From contig JAIEHQ010000133.1 of the NCBI GenBank assembly GCA_029065825.1, positions 1 through 25,541 on the forward strand: a stretch of DNA of 25,541 nucleotides, read 5' to 3'. Both the position numbers and the translations under genes were made by a program. Under the pieces are notes generated by a model. That model had not been told where the DNA came from. It was given only the letters and a program-made list of their open reading frames with translations, and did no database searches. This document shows, in pieces, positions 1 through 6,679 of the stretch. Each line of letters opens with the position of its first letter. The stretch's first letter is position 1. The DNA comes from Alistipes sp. GTDB taxonomy: Bacteria > Bacteroidota > Bacteroidia > Bacteroidales > Rikenellaceae.

Positions 1-271
1 CCGTCGGGCCGCTGTAATAGACGGGCGAGCCGAGGACGAGGGCATCGAATTCCGCCAGCCGGTCTTGAATCTCCCGGACGGCATCGTCGCGGAAGCAGTG
101 CCCCGTCTCGAAGCATTTCATGCAGGCGATGCAGCCGGCGACGGGCTTTCGGCCGAGGTAAAGCATTTCCGTCTCGATGCCGTGCTGCTGCAAGGTCGTC
201 TCCACCTCGTGCAGGGCGGTGTAGGTGCAGCCGTGTTCGTTGGGGCTGCCGTTGATGAGGAGGGCTTTCAT
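1..271 (-). CDS. Flavodoxin-fold NAD(P)H-dependent reductase, partial (C-terminus beyond left edge)
   Basis: Only the first 90 residues are present. The start MKALLINGSPNEHGCTYTAL is the usual beta1 strand and FMN-phosphate loop (GSP, residues 8-10) of NADPH-dependent FMN reductases. VLGSPVYYSG at residues 79-88 is the second flavin-binding segment of the family. Between them lie four cysteines, C47, C50, C53 and C59, spaced C-x2-C-x2-C-x5-C and followed by a double Asp. This spacing fits the compact motif of iron-sulfur flavoproteins, but many simple FMN reductases in this family have it too, so a cluster is possible rather than shown. The gene starts 2 bases after the stop of the NTF2-like gene and is surely co-transcribed with it, opposite an HxlR regulator. 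That suggests a role in reduction of quinone-like or electrophilic compounds. The substrate is unknown. Confidence 0.85.
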   Translation of the reverse strand, partial: MKALLINGSPNEHGCTYTALHEVETTLQQHGIETEMLYLGRKPVAGCIACMKCFETGHCFRDDAVREIQDRLAEFDALVLGSPVYYSGPT

Positions 272-273
272 AC

Positions 274-657
274 TCATCTCGTGATCGTGTCGGAGTTCTG
301 GTTGTAGGCCTTGGCCACGCAGCGCCACTCGCCGCCGATCTTCAGCAGCAGCAGGTAGTCCGTGAAGTCGATGCGGCCTCCCCAGCCCTCCTCCAGTACA
401 CGGACCACGGCCAGCGTCTCCTCGACGGCGACCACGTCGATGCGGGCCTTGAACGTTTCGCCGCCGCCGACGCTATCGACGTTGCGGTAGAACTGTTCGA
501 TGGAGCCGCGCTCCAGCTCCCCGTCGAGGAAGCCGAACAGGACCGCATCGTCGGTAAACAGCTCTTTCGCGTAACGGCTGTCGCCCTCGGCGACGCTCTT
601 CACGAACTTCATGGCGGCGGCTTCCACCGCCTTGTACTCTTCGATAGATGCTCTCAT
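274..657 (-). CDS. NTF2-like / lumazine-binding-like small protein
   Basis: A 127-residue cytosolic protein. The order (helical start EEYKAVEAAAMKFVKSVAEG, then FTDDAVLFGF, then alternating strands ending in LLLLKIGGEWRCVAKAYN) is the cone-shaped NTF2/SnoaL-like fold, close to the putative lumazine-binding family. Such proteins bind small hydrophobic ligands or act as isomerases or hydrolases; no specific activity can be assigned. I chose the ATG at 657, not the in-frame start at 717, because a promoter -7 box at 687-694 lies between them. The stop at 274-276 is 2 bases from the start of the flavin reductase gene, so the two form an operon. The operon runs divergently from an HxlR regulator and its promoter touches a direct repeat that may be the HxlR operator. 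Confidence 0.75.
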   Translation of the reverse strand: MRASIEEYKAVEAAAMKFVKSVAEGDSRYAKELFTDDAVLFGFLDGELERGSIEQFYRNVDSVGGGETFKARIDVVAVEETLAVVRVLEEGWGGRIDFTDYLLLLKIGGEWRCVAKAYNQNSDTITR

Positions 658-686
658 AACGTTTGATCGGTTTTTTGTTTCGCAGG

Positions 687-717
687 CAAAATTAGCAGGT
701 AGTGTCCGATCGCGCAA
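687..717 (-). promoter_or_regulatory. Promoter of the NTF2-like/flavin reductase operon
   Basis: Read on the minus strand, TAATTTTG (687-694) matches the Bacteroidota -7 consensus TAnnTTTG, and TTG (715-717) lies 20 bases upstream, the optimal spacing. Transcription would start near 683, giving a leader of about 26 bases to the ATG at 657. Confidence 0.75.
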
Positions 718-718
718 G

Positions 719-753
719 TACCGAAAAATTATTCATATACCGAAAATTTATTC
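719..753. promoter_or_regulatory. Paired direct repeat, candidate HxlR operator
   Basis: Two 16-base copies, TACCGAAAAATTATTC (719-734) and TACCGAAAATTTATTC (738-753), differ at one base and are set 19 bases apart, about two helical turns. The second copy contains the short inverted repeat CGAA-N6-TTCG and the first has it with one mismatch. The pair lies in the divergent intergenic region and starts 1 base from the -33 TTG of the minus-strand promoter. A protein bound here could block that promoter. HxlR proteins bind DNA as dimers, so this is a likely binding site, but that is inference. Confidence 0.5.
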
Positions 754-782
754 GCCATACCCTCCGCTTGCTGCGTTATTCG

Positions 783-790
783 TATTTTTG
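783..790 (+). promoter_or_regulatory. Promoter -7 element for the HxlR regulator
   Basis: TATTTTTG fits TAnnTTTG and would start transcription near 794, 17 bases before the ATG at 811. No TTG occurs at the expected -33 distance. Confidence 0.5.
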
Positions 791-810
791 TTCCCAGAAA
801 AACGACGATT

Positions 811-1161
811 ATGTACGAACGGAAGATCCCCGTCGATCTGAGCTGCCCCTTGCGGCTGACGATGAGCCTGATCGACTCCAAATGGAAATCCTGCATCCTG
901 GACGAACTGCGCGACGCGCCCATGCGTCCGAGCCGGCTCCACAGGGCGCTGCCGGAGGCTGCGCCGCGCGTGCTCGACCTGCAGCTCAAGGAGCTGGTGG
1001 ACGACGGACTGGTCGTGAAGACCATATATCCCGAGCTGCCGCCGCGCTCGGAGTACTCCATCTCGGAGCTGGGGCGCTCGCTGCTGCCCATTCTCGACTC
1101 GATGATCGCGTGGGGCGAAGCCAACCGGGAACTGTTCGAAAGCAAATACGGCGTGCGGTGA
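811..1161 (+). CDS. HxlR-family winged-helix transcriptional regulator
   Basis: A 116-residue protein of typical HxlR length. SCPLRLTMSLIDSKWKSCIL (residues 11-30) is the family signature (usually CPv..tL.ligGKW). The recognition helix and wing follow in residues 40-80 (RPSRLHRALPEAAPRVLDLQ, then ELVDDGLVVKTIYPELPPRS), and residues 84-105 form the dimerisation helix. C12 is the conserved N-terminal cysteine that serves as a redox or aldehyde sensor in several studied relatives such as HypR, YodB and HxlR; whether it senses here is inference. The gene is divergent from the NTF2-like/flavin reductase operon, the classic layout of an HxlR regulator and its target. The stop is only 3 bases from the stop of the convergent invertase gene, with no visible terminator between them. 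Confidence 0.9.
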   Translation: MYERKIPVDLSCPLRLTMSLIDSKWKSCILDELRDAPMRPSRLHRALPEAAPRVLDLQLKELVDDGLVVKTIYPELPPRSEYSISELGRSLLPILDSMIAWGEANRELFESKYGVR

Positions 1162-1164
1162 CGG

Positions 1165-1881
1165 CTACCTGCTTGCGGGGCGCTGCGGGGAGGCCTCGCG
1201 GGCCGCGATCCGGGCCATCTCGTCGTATCGCTTCCTGACCGCCGGGCCGTTGATGCGGTAGCGCACCTTGCCGGCGTGCGGGATCCGGCAGGTGTATTGC
1301 TGGCGGAACCGGCTGAAGGTGTTGCGCGACACTTCGTGCTGCCGGCAGATCTCTACGATGCTTTGGCCGCAGTTCATCGCCCGGACGATCTCGCGGCGGC
1401 GGTCGATCAGGCGTTGCAGTTTGGTGTAGCTTCCGCGCCTGCGGCCCAGGACGATGCCCTGTTCGCGGCGCAGGGCCAGGGCTTCGCGCGTGCGCATGGA
1501 GATGAGGTTGCGTTCGATCTCGGCGACCAGTCCGAAGGCGAAGCAGAGCACCTTGCTGTTGATCGTGTCGTCGAAATAGTAGCGGTCCTTGGTGCTGTAA
1601 AGGCGGATGCCCCTGCGGAGCAGGTCGCCCACGATGGCCATGATATCGGTAAGGGTGCGGCTCAGCCGCGACAGCTCGGTGACGATCAGCGTATCGCCCG
1701 GACGGAGCCGGCGGAGCACGATGCCGAGCTTGCGCTCGCGCTCCCGTTTCTTGCCGCTGACGACCTCCGTGACCCAGCGATCGACGCGTAGTTCTCGGCA
1801 GGCGGCGAATTTTTCGATCTCGTTCTGTTGGTTGGCCAGCGTCTGTTTCTCGGTGCTGACCCGCAAGTAAGCTATAGTCAT
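1165..1881 (-). CDS. mpi: Mpi-family serine site-specific recombinase (DNA invertase)
   Basis: A 238-residue small serine recombinase. AYLRVSTEKQ (residues 4-13) holds the nucleophile S9 with R7. TELSRLSRT (68-76) gives the catalytic arginines. The dimerisation helix is the stretch around SKVLCFAFGLVAEIERNLIS (109-128), followed by MRTREAL. A helix-turn-helix of the Hin/resolvase type lies at about 160-195. The central region closely resembles the Bacteroides master invertase Mpi, which flips many promoters, including those of capsule loci, between inverted repeats. The C-terminal tail, about 40 residues rich in Arg and Ala, is longer than I expect for Mpi. No invertible segment or inverted-repeat pair is visible nearby, so if active it probably acts at distant sites. 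The gene is not part of an operon; it converges on the hxlR-like gene and diverges from a nitroreductase. Confidence 0.88.
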   Translation of the reverse strand: MTIAYLRVSTEKQTLANQQNEIEKFAACRELRVDRWVTEVVSGKKRERERKLGIVLRRLRPGDTLIVTELSRLSRTLTDIMAIVGDLLRRGIRLYSTKDRYYFDDTINSKVLCFAFGLVAEIERNLISMRTREALALRREQGIVLGRRRGSYTKLQRLIDRRREIVRAMNCGQSIVEICRQHEVSRNTFSRFRQQYTCRIPHAGKVRYRINGPAVRKRYDEMARIAAREASPQRPASR

Positions 1882-1973
1882 GATCGTATGTGTTTGATTC
1901 GAACCAAAGATCGGCGGCTTTTGCCGTAAAAACTAATTCGCGGCGCGGTGCGACACCGTGTGCGGCTTTGTCG

Positions 1974-1981
1974 TATCTTTG
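1974..1981 (+). promoter_or_regulatory. Promoter -7 element for nitroreductase
   Basis: TATCTTTG matches TAnnTTTG exactly. The predicted start near 1985 gives a 26-base leader that contains the purine stretch AGGGAA (2002-2007) just before the ATG at 2011. No clear -33 TTG is present. Confidence 0.55.
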
Positions 1982-2010
1982 TGCCCGGATCGAAAAAGAA
2001 TAGGGAAGTT

Positions 2011-2649
2011 ATGGCGGACAATTATTTGGAGCGCAAGATGGAGGAGTATCGCGAACGTGCGGCGGGGGCCGCGGTGCGGAAACCTGCGGCGACGCTCGCC
2101 TGGCTGCTGGCGCGCAACCGCAGCCATCGGGGGTACGACAGCGGTTTCGTCGTGCGCGAGGATCAGCTGATGCGCATCATCGGGGTAAATACCCTGGTCG
2201 CTTCGGTGCGGAACAGGCAGGTGCTGCGTTTTCGCCCCGTGCTGGCGGACGAGGCCTGCAAGGTGCTGCCCCACATCCAGTTGGGAGGCGCGCTCGCCGA
2301 GCTGCGTCTGCCGCTGCCGGGGACCGAGCCGAACGCCTTCATCATCTGCTGTGCGACCGTCGAGGAGTCTCCCGCTGTCGGCATGGATCTGGGGATCGCG
2401 GCGCAGAGCATGCTGCTGCAGGCGGTAGAGATCGGGCTGAACGGGGTTTGCATCGGGTCGTTCGACCGGGAGGAGATCCGCCGGGAGTTCGCTCTGGAGT
2501 TCGAGCCGCTGCTGATTCTGGCCATCGGCCGGGGGATCGAGCGGATCGAATTGATAGAGGCCGGGCGCGGGGAGTCTCTCGACTATTACCGCCGCGGGGG
2601 CGTTCACTATGTCCCGAAACTCGGGTTGGAGGAGCTGCTCCTCAAGTAG
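2011..2649 (+). CDS. Nitroreductase-family FMN oxidoreductase
   Basis: A 212-residue protein. RNRSHRGYDS near residue 36 is the FMN-phosphate-binding segment of the nitroreductase family (usually RrS.R.f). VNTLVASVRNRQVLRF, the central GMDLGIAAQSMLLQAVEIGL (a long dimer-interface helix) and GVCIGSFDREEIRREFAL match the family in order. LLILAIGRGIERIEL near the C-terminus corresponds to the usual P....iGyp segment. Members reduce nitroaromatics, quinones or flavins with NAD(P)H; the substrate here cannot be told. I chose the ATG at 2011 because it follows a purine-rich stretch and a promoter box; an earlier in-frame start at 1948 lies upstream of that box. It is a single gene, 93 bases ahead of tpx. 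Confidence 0.85.
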   Translation: MADNYLERKMEEYRERAAGAAVRKPAATLAWLLARNRSHRGYDSGFVVREDQLMRIIGVNTLVASVRNRQVLRFRPVLADEACKVLPHIQLGGALAELRLPLPGTEPNAFIICCATVEESPAVGMDLGIAAQSMLLQAVEIGLNGVCIGSFDREEIRREFALEFEPLLILAIGRGIERIELIEAGRGESLDYYRRGGVHYVPKLGLEELLLK

Positions 2650-2742
2650 TCCGAACAGTTGTTCCGGTCCGGTTTTTGCAAGGCATGCAGGGCGCGGAGG
2701 AAGTCCGCGCGAAAACGGAATCAATCGCTAAATGAAAAAGAT

Positions 2743-3246
2743 ATGGCAACAACGAAATTCAAAGGAACGCCGGTACGGCTTGCCGGCCGGTTCGTCGAGG
2801 TCGGGGCGACGGCTCCCGGGTTCGCATTGGTCAAGAGCGATCTGAGCACCCTCTCGCTGGCCGATCTGAAGGGCAAACGGGTTATCCTCAACATTTTTCC
2901 CAGCCTCGACACGCAGGTGTGCGCCGCTTCGGTGCGCAAGTTCAACACGCTGGCCGCGGCGTTGGGCGACACGGTGGTGGTCGCCGTTTCGAAAGACCTT
3001 CCCTTTGCCCATGCGCGCTTCTGCACGGTCGAGGGGATCGAGAACGTGGTGCCCGCATCGGACTTCCGCAACGAGGGGTTCGGCGAACGCTACGGCGTGC
3101 TCATGGAGGATGGTCCGCTGAAGGGGCTGCTGGCCCGGGCGGTGGTGGTGCTCGACGGGGCGGGCCGTGTGGTCTATGCCGAGCTGGTGCCCGAGATCAC
3201 GCAGGAACCCGACTACGAAAAGGCGCTCGCCGCGGCGAAACGATAG
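2743..3246 (+). CDS. tpx: Thiol peroxidase (atypical 2-Cys peroxiredoxin)
   Basis: 167 residues, the exact usual length of Tpx. NIFPSLDTQVCAASVRKFNT (residues 50-69) is the signature with peroxidatic C60, and ARFCTVEGIENV (91-102) carries resolving C94; these match C61 and C95 of the E. coli enzyme. T57 and R132 complete the peroxidatic pocket. Tpx reduces hydrogen peroxide and alkyl hydroperoxides using thioredoxin in the cytosol. The ATG at 2743 aligns with known Tpx N-termini (MATTKFKGTPV), so the in-frame start at 2659 is rejected. A strong terminator follows at 3274-3309, so the gene is the last of its transcript or monocistronic. It sits with a nitroreductase, consistent with a redox-stress neighbourhood. 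Confidence 0.96.
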   Translation: MATTKFKGTPVRLAGRFVEVGATAPGFALVKSDLSTLSLADLKGKRVILNIFPSLDTQVCAASVRKFNTLAAALGDTVVVAVSKDLPFAHARFCTVEGIENVVPASDFRNEGFGERYGVLMEDGPLKGLLARAVVVLDGAGRVVYAELVPEITQEPDYEKALAAAKR

Positions 3247-3273
3247 TCCGGCGGGATTCGCTCCCGATACCTT

Positions 3274-3309
3274 GCGCCGGTCCGCATCCGCTGCGGCCGG
3301 CGCTTTTTT
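3274..3309 (+). terminator. Rho-independent terminator after tpx
   Basis: Stem GCGCCGG (3274-3280) pairs with CCGGCGC (3297-3303), with an inner CCGC/GCGG stem, followed directly by six T (3304-3309). Confidence 0.85.
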
Positions 3310-3556
3310 CATGCCTGGCGGGCACCGGTTTTTCTCCGGAGTCGGGCGGAGCCGGAGGCCGCTTCCGGCTTTTTCGCTATTTTTGCAGCGGCGGAGCGCA
3401 GCTGCGCTTCCACGGAAAAAAACACCCGGCCTGCCCGGGGCTGCCGGCCTGCCTTGTGACGACAAAGCGGCGGCGCACCTTTCGGCGGCGGGTGTTTTCG
3501 AATACCAATCATTAATTAACCCTGCAAGAAGCATTGCATAAAGCGTACCAAATTCG
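3310..3556. other. Spacer between tpx and the YqaA-like gene, no gene seen
   Basis: No credible coding sequence here. A promoter-like TATTTTTG lies at 3378-3385, without a matching -33. A 14-base perfect palindrome AGCGCAGCTGCGCT lies at 3395-3408, and GGCCTGCC occurs twice (3428-3435 and 3446-3453). If 3378-3385 is a real promoter, the next gene has a structured leader of about 165 bases. Confidence 0.45.
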
Positions 3557-4030
3557 ATGGCGGAATTTTTCGATGTGCTGACACGGACTTTTACCGAGTG
3601 GGGATACCTCGGACTCTTTCTTTCGGCGCTGGTGGCGGGCAGCATCCTTCCCTTCAGCTCGGAGGCGGTGCTGGCGGTGCTTCTGGGGCTGGGACTCGAT
3701 CCGCTGCTGCTCCTGCTCAGCGCTTCGGCCGGAAACACGCTCGGAGGGATGAGCTGCTACTGGATCGGGCGGATGGGCCGCAGGGAGTGGATCGCTCGCT
3801 ACCTGCGCATCGACGAGGCGCAGATCGCCCGGGCTTCGCGATTTCTGGAGGGGCGCGGAGCGCTCTTCGCCTTTTTCGCTTTTCTGCCCTACCTCGGCGA
3901 GGCGATCGCCATCGTGCTGGGCCTCATGCGTGGCAATGGCTGGATCGTCGCCGGGGCGATGTTCGTCGGCAAGGCGTTGCGCTATCTGGCCGTGTCGGCC
4001 GCCGTGCTGGGTGTGGCCGGCCTGTGCTGA
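3557..4030 (+). CDS. yqaA: YqaA-like SNARE-associated (VTT/DedA superfamily) membrane protein
   Basis: A 157-residue inner-membrane protein. Hydrophobic segments lie at about residues 16-33, 38-57, 95-118 and 128-157. FSALVAGS-type entry (LFLSALVAGSILPFSSEAVL), the glycine-rich GNTLGGMSCYWIGRMGRR and the FLPYLGEAIAIVLGLMRGN re-entrant segment are the VTT-domain pattern of the short YqaA branch. Members of this superfamily are linked to lipid scrambling or to undecaprenyl phosphate and membrane homeostasis, but the YqaA branch has no firm function. The next gene, a polytopic permease, starts 78 bases downstream on the same strand and may share its transcript. Confidence 0.85.
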   Translation: MAEFFDVLTRTFTEWGYLGLFLSALVAGSILPFSSEAVLAVLLGLGLDPLLLLLSASAGNTLGGMSCYWIGRMGRREWIARYLRIDEAQIARASRFLEGRGALFAFFAFLPYLGEAIAIVLGLMRGNGWIVAGAMFVGKALRYLAVSAAVLGVAGLC

Positions 4031-4108
4031 CCGTTTGCGGAACGGCACGCCTCTTGCTCCATTCCGTTCGGCGGACCGGACGTTCGGTCCGGCAAGTAAA
4101 CGTCGCTT

Positions 4109-5179
4109 ATGGAAAATACGCGGGACAAGTATTGGCGTTATTCGCTCTACATTATTCTTCTGGGCCTCGGAGCGGTCATCTTCATCGAGCTGACTCCCTT
4201 TCTGGGCGGACTGCTCGGCGCGCTGACCATCTATATCCTGCTGCGCAGGCAGATGCGCACGCTGACCGTGCGGCGGCGGTTGCGGCGGAGCCTGGCTGCC
4301 TCGCTGCTGCTGGGCGAGGCGGTCGTCTGCTTCCTCATTCCGCTGTCGCTGCTGGTGTGGATGTTCGTGGTGCGGGTGCAGCATGTGGCGGTCGATCCCT
4401 CGTCGATCGTGCAGCCGCTGCGCCAGGCGATCGATGCGGTGCACGAGAAGACCGGCTACGACCTGCTCGAGGGGGAGAACCTCTCGCAGCTGGTGGCGAT
4501 GATTCCCCGGCTGGGGCAGTGGCTGGTGGGGAGCATCGGCAGTTTCGCGATCAATGTCGTCGTACTGCTGTTCGTGCTCTACTTCATGCTCATCGGCGGC
4601 GACGCGATGGAGCGTTATCTGTGCAAGTTCATCCCCTTCAACCGGAACACCTCCCGGGAGATCGTCGGCGAGGTGGCGATGATCGTCCGCTCGAACGCCA
4701 TCGGCATTCCGCTGCTGGCGGTCATCCAGGGGGCGGTGGCGCTCGTGGGCTATTATATCTTCGGCGTGCCCGGGGCGCTGTTCTGGGGTGTGATGACCTG
4801 CGTGGCGACCATCATCCCGATCGTGGGGACGATGCTGGTGTGGCTGCCGCTGGCCCTCTACCTCGGGCTGACGGGATCGTGGGGCATGGCGGCGGGACTG
4901 GCGGCCTACGGAACGGTCGTGATCGGACAGACCGACAACCTGGCCCGCTTTATCCTGCAGAAGCGGATGGCCGACACCCATCCGCTCGTGACGGTCTTCG
5001 GGGTGGTCATCGGACTCTCGCTCTTCGGATTCATGGGGGTAATCTTCGGTCCGGTGCTGCTCTCGGTCTTTCTCTTCTGCGCCGATCTGTTCAAGCGGCG
5101 CTATCTGGACCGGCAGCCGGAGGAGCATCCCCTCCTCGTCGGGGCGCCTGCGCCGGGGGAGGAGGAGTCGGGGAGCTGA
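4109..5179 (+). CDS. AI-2E family transporter (PF01594-type permease)
   Basis: A 356-residue polytopic membrane protein. Hydrophobic segments lie at about 12-46 (paired), 62-90, 148-170, 203-235, 240-270 and 295-335, with a soluble loop rich in charged residues at 90-148. The second half, beginning at IVGEVAMIVRSNAIGIPLLA, then GVPGALFWGVMTCVATIIP and GFMGVIFGPVLLSVF, matches the conserved half of AI-2E permeases. Despite the name, members export varied solutes, and several bacterial ones are Na+/H+ antiporters or peptide exporters, so the substrate is open. The C-terminal tail after about residue 336 is polar and Glu/Pro-rich. It follows the YqaA-like gene; the spacer (4031-4108) holds two small hairpins but no T-run, so co-transcription is plausible. 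Confidence 0.88.
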   Translation: MENTRDKYWRYSLYIILLGLGAVIFIELTPFLGGLLGALTIYILLRRQMRTLTVRRRLRRSLAASLLLGEAVVCFLIPLSLLVWMFVVRVQHVAVDPSSIVQPLRQAIDAVHEKTGYDLLEGENLSQLVAMIPRLGQWLVGSIGSFAINVVVLLFVLYFMLIGGDAMERYLCKFIPFNRNTSREIVGEVAMIVRSNAIGIPLLAVIQGAVALVGYYIFGVPGALFWGVMTCVATIIPIVGTMLVWLPLALYLGLTGSWGMAAGLAAYGTVVIGQTDNLARFILQKRMADTHPLVTVFGVVIGLSLFGFMGVIFGPVLLSVFLFCADLFKRRYLDRQPEEHPLLVGAPAPGEEESGS

Positions 5180-5211
5180 GGTGCCTCCCGGAGCGCCGGG
5201 ATGGCCGGGAT

Positions 5212-5238
5212 GGCCGGGGTGCGGACCGCTCCCCGGCC
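5212..5238. terminator. GC-rich hairpin after the AI-2E gene, possible terminator
   Basis: GGCCGGGG (5212-5219) pairs with CCCCGGCC (5231-5238), and the loop itself can pair GCGG with CCGC. No T-run follows, so termination is uncertain. Just before it the 9-mer CCGGGATGG occurs twice in tandem. Confidence 0.4.
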
Positions 5239-5289
5239 TGTCGCGCAAACATATTCGCCGCGCAGTGCCCGATCGGCTCATTCGTGTAT

Positions 5290-5297
5290 TATCTTTG
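5290..5297 (+). promoter_or_regulatory. Promoter -7 element for the DUF5131 gene
   Basis: TATCTTTG matches TAnnTTTG. The predicted start near 5301 leaves a leader of about 63 bases to the ATG at 5364. No -33 TTG is present at the usual distance. Confidence 0.5.
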
Positions 5298-5363
5298 CGC
5301 CGGCACCGTGCGGCGGATGCGTCGAACCGTACTCCGCCGCACGACTCAGTCAATTTTTCGAAC

Positions 5364-6092
5364 ATGTCCGTTACGTGGAATCCCTGGCACGGCTGCCGTC
5401 GCGTGAGCGAGGGGTGCCGCCATTGTTATGTCTATCGGCAGGATGCCGCCCGGCAGCGCGACGGCGGGCAGATCGCTCGCACGGCGGCCTACGACCTTCC
5501 CGTGCGCCGTTCGCGCGACGGACGGTGGAAGATTCCGGCCCGCGAGATGGTATTTACCTGTTTTACCTCCGATTTCCTGCTCCCCGAAGCCGATGCGTGG
5601 CGCGTGCAGGCATGGGATATGATGCGCCTGCGTCATGACCTGCGCTTCATGTTCTTTACCAAGCGCATCGAACGTCTGGCGGAGTGTCTGCCCGACGACT
5701 GGGGCGCGGGGTGGGAGCATGTGACGATCGGTTGCACGGTCGAGAACCAGCGGATGGCCGACAGCCGGCTGCCGCTTTTCCTGCGGCTTCCCGTGCGGCA
5801 TCGGGTCGTCGTTTGCGCCCCTTTGCTCGGTCCGCTCGATCTCGGGAGCTATCTCTCGGCGGCTATCGAGGAGGTTACGGTGGGCGGAGAGTCGGGACCG
5901 GAGGCCCGGGTGTGCGACTACGACTGGGTGCTTGCGCTGCATGATCAATGCGTAGCGCAGGGAGTTCCCTTCTGCTTCCATCAGACGGGTGCCCGGCTGC
6001 TCAAGGAGGGGCGTATCTTTCGGATTCCCCGCCGGGAGCAGCACGATCAGGCGCGGCGGGCGGGTATCGATTTCGGGATCGAGCACCGCTGA
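5364..6092 (+). CDS. DUF5131 (phage Gp37/Gp68-type) three-cysteine protein
   Basis: A 242-residue protein. TWNPWHGCRRVSEGCRHCYV (residues 4-23) is the N-terminal hallmark of the Gp37/Gp68 family, with cysteines C11, C18 and C21. Later family blocks are VFTCFTSDFLLPEADAWR (near 65-82), FMFFTKRIERL, IGCTVENQRMADSRLP, VTVGGESGPEARVCDYDWV and PFCFHQTGARL. The cysteine cluster and the barrel-like order of blocks recall radical SAM enzymes, but a biochemical role is not established as far as I know. Relatives occur in phages and in chromosomes, sometimes beside a three-Cys-motif partner protein (TcmP); no such partner is visible here. The ATG at 5364 sits at the conserved start; the frame is open further upstream but that part is low-complexity and lies before the promoter box. 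It is a single gene. Confidence 0.85.
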   Translation: MSVTWNPWHGCRRVSEGCRHCYVYRQDAARQRDGGQIARTAAYDLPVRRSRDGRWKIPAREMVFTCFTSDFLLPEADAWRVQAWDMMRLRHDLRFMFFTKRIERLAECLPDDWGAGWEHVTIGCTVENQRMADSRLPLFLRLPVRHRVVVCAPLLGPLDLGSYLSAAIEEVTVGGESGPEARVCDYDWVLALHDQCVAQGVPFCFHQTGARLLKEGRIFRIPRREQHDQARRAGIDFGIEHR

Positions 6093-6147
6093 GAGGATCG
6101 GTCCGGGCGGCTTCGTGTCGGACAGCGGTGCGTGCGGCGGCGACAGA

Positions 6148-6193
6148 ACACCCGCCTTGCCGGAGTTGTTGCGGGTTCCGGCGAGGCGGGTGT
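6148..6193. terminator. Long hairpin between convergent genes
   Basis: A 16-base stem (6148-6163 with 6178-6193) has one G-T wobble and a 14-base loop. It lies between the DUF5131 gene and the convergent PepSY-like gene. There is no T-run on either side, so it may be a bidirectional transcript end or a 3'-end stabiliser. Confidence 0.6.
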
Positions 6194-6197
6194 GTGG

Positions 6198-6219
6198 GGG
6201 AGGCATGAGCCTCTCTTTT
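6198..6219 (+). terminator. Small terminator hairpin, plus strand
   Basis: GGGAGGC (6198-6204), loop ATGA and GCCTCTC (6209-6215) form a 7-base stem with one wobble, followed by four T. It is the second hairpin behind the DUF5131 gene. Confidence 0.55.
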
Positions 6220-6244
6220 CCCGTATTTTCGGGATGCGGGTCTA

Positions 6245-6679
6245 TCAGCGGTCCATGTCGATCAGGCGGAACTCCTTGTCGAAGGTCAGCTCCATGCCGT
6301 TGGTCAGCCCGACCTCGTACTCGTGTCTGTCGCGCTCGATGGAGGTAATCCGGGTGCCGGGGTAGTTGCGGACGATCTGGCGCAGGATCGCCTCGGGAAT
6401 TACGTGGGGCGGAAGCGTGCCGCGCAGCGACTTGATCTCCTTCCATTCGCCCCGGCGGTCGAACTCGATCTTTTCGCCCGAGCGGAAAGCCACCTCGTAG
6501 GTTTTGGGCCGTTCGGTGTCCACCGTGGTATAGGCGACCTGTCGGCCTCCGAAATGGGTCGAGACGAATTGCTGTGCTGCATTGGGAAGCTCGTTGAGTC
6601 TGATCGGCTTGTCGTTTCCTGCCATTGCGGCGGTCGTGAGCGTCAGAAAGCCCGCGACGAGTAACATGATCTTTTTCAT
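6245..6679 (-). CDS. Secreted PepSY-like domain protein
   Basis: 144 residues from the MKK start. MKKIMLLVAGFLTLTTAAMA is a clean Sec signal peptide, with probable cleavage after AMA. The mature part has two copies of the PepSY-like pattern: a helix with LNELPNAAQQFVSTHFGGRQ, then strands YTTVDTERPKTYEVAFRSG and KIEFDRRGEWKEI; then LPPHVIPEAILRQIVRNYPG, then TSIERDRHEYEVGLTNGMEL and TFDKEFRLIDMD. This is the BVU2987-type periplasmic protein family common in Bacteroidota. Function is unknown; related folds bind or inhibit other exported proteins. An alternative ATG at 6688 would add MFS in front; the signal peptide favours 6679 but the sequence does not decide. It is transcribed alone, towards a hairpin shared with the DUF5131 gene. 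Confidence 0.85.
   Translation of the reverse strand: MKKIMLLVAGFLTLTTAAMAGNDKPIRLNELPNAAQQFVSTHFGGRQVAYTTVDTERPKTYEVAFRSGEKIEFDRRGEWKEIKSLRGTLPPHVIPEAILRQIVRNYPGTRITSIERDRHEYEVGLTNGMELTFDKEFRLIDMDR

Noticed and set aside
1882..2010. Possible invertible promoter between mpi and the nitroreductase gene
   Set aside because: I found no inverted-repeat pair in this 129-base spacer.
4031..4108. Small hairpins before the AI-2E gene as a terminator
   Set aside because: CCGTT/AACGG and CCGGAC/GTCCGG are short and have no T-run, so I do not call them terminators.
3512..5365. Very long minus-strand open frame opposite the YqaA-like and AI-2E genes
   Set aside because: It is antisense to two recognised genes, is composed of Arg, His, Gln and Pro in low-complexity style, and resembles no family. 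GC-rich codon bias of the true strand produces such frames.
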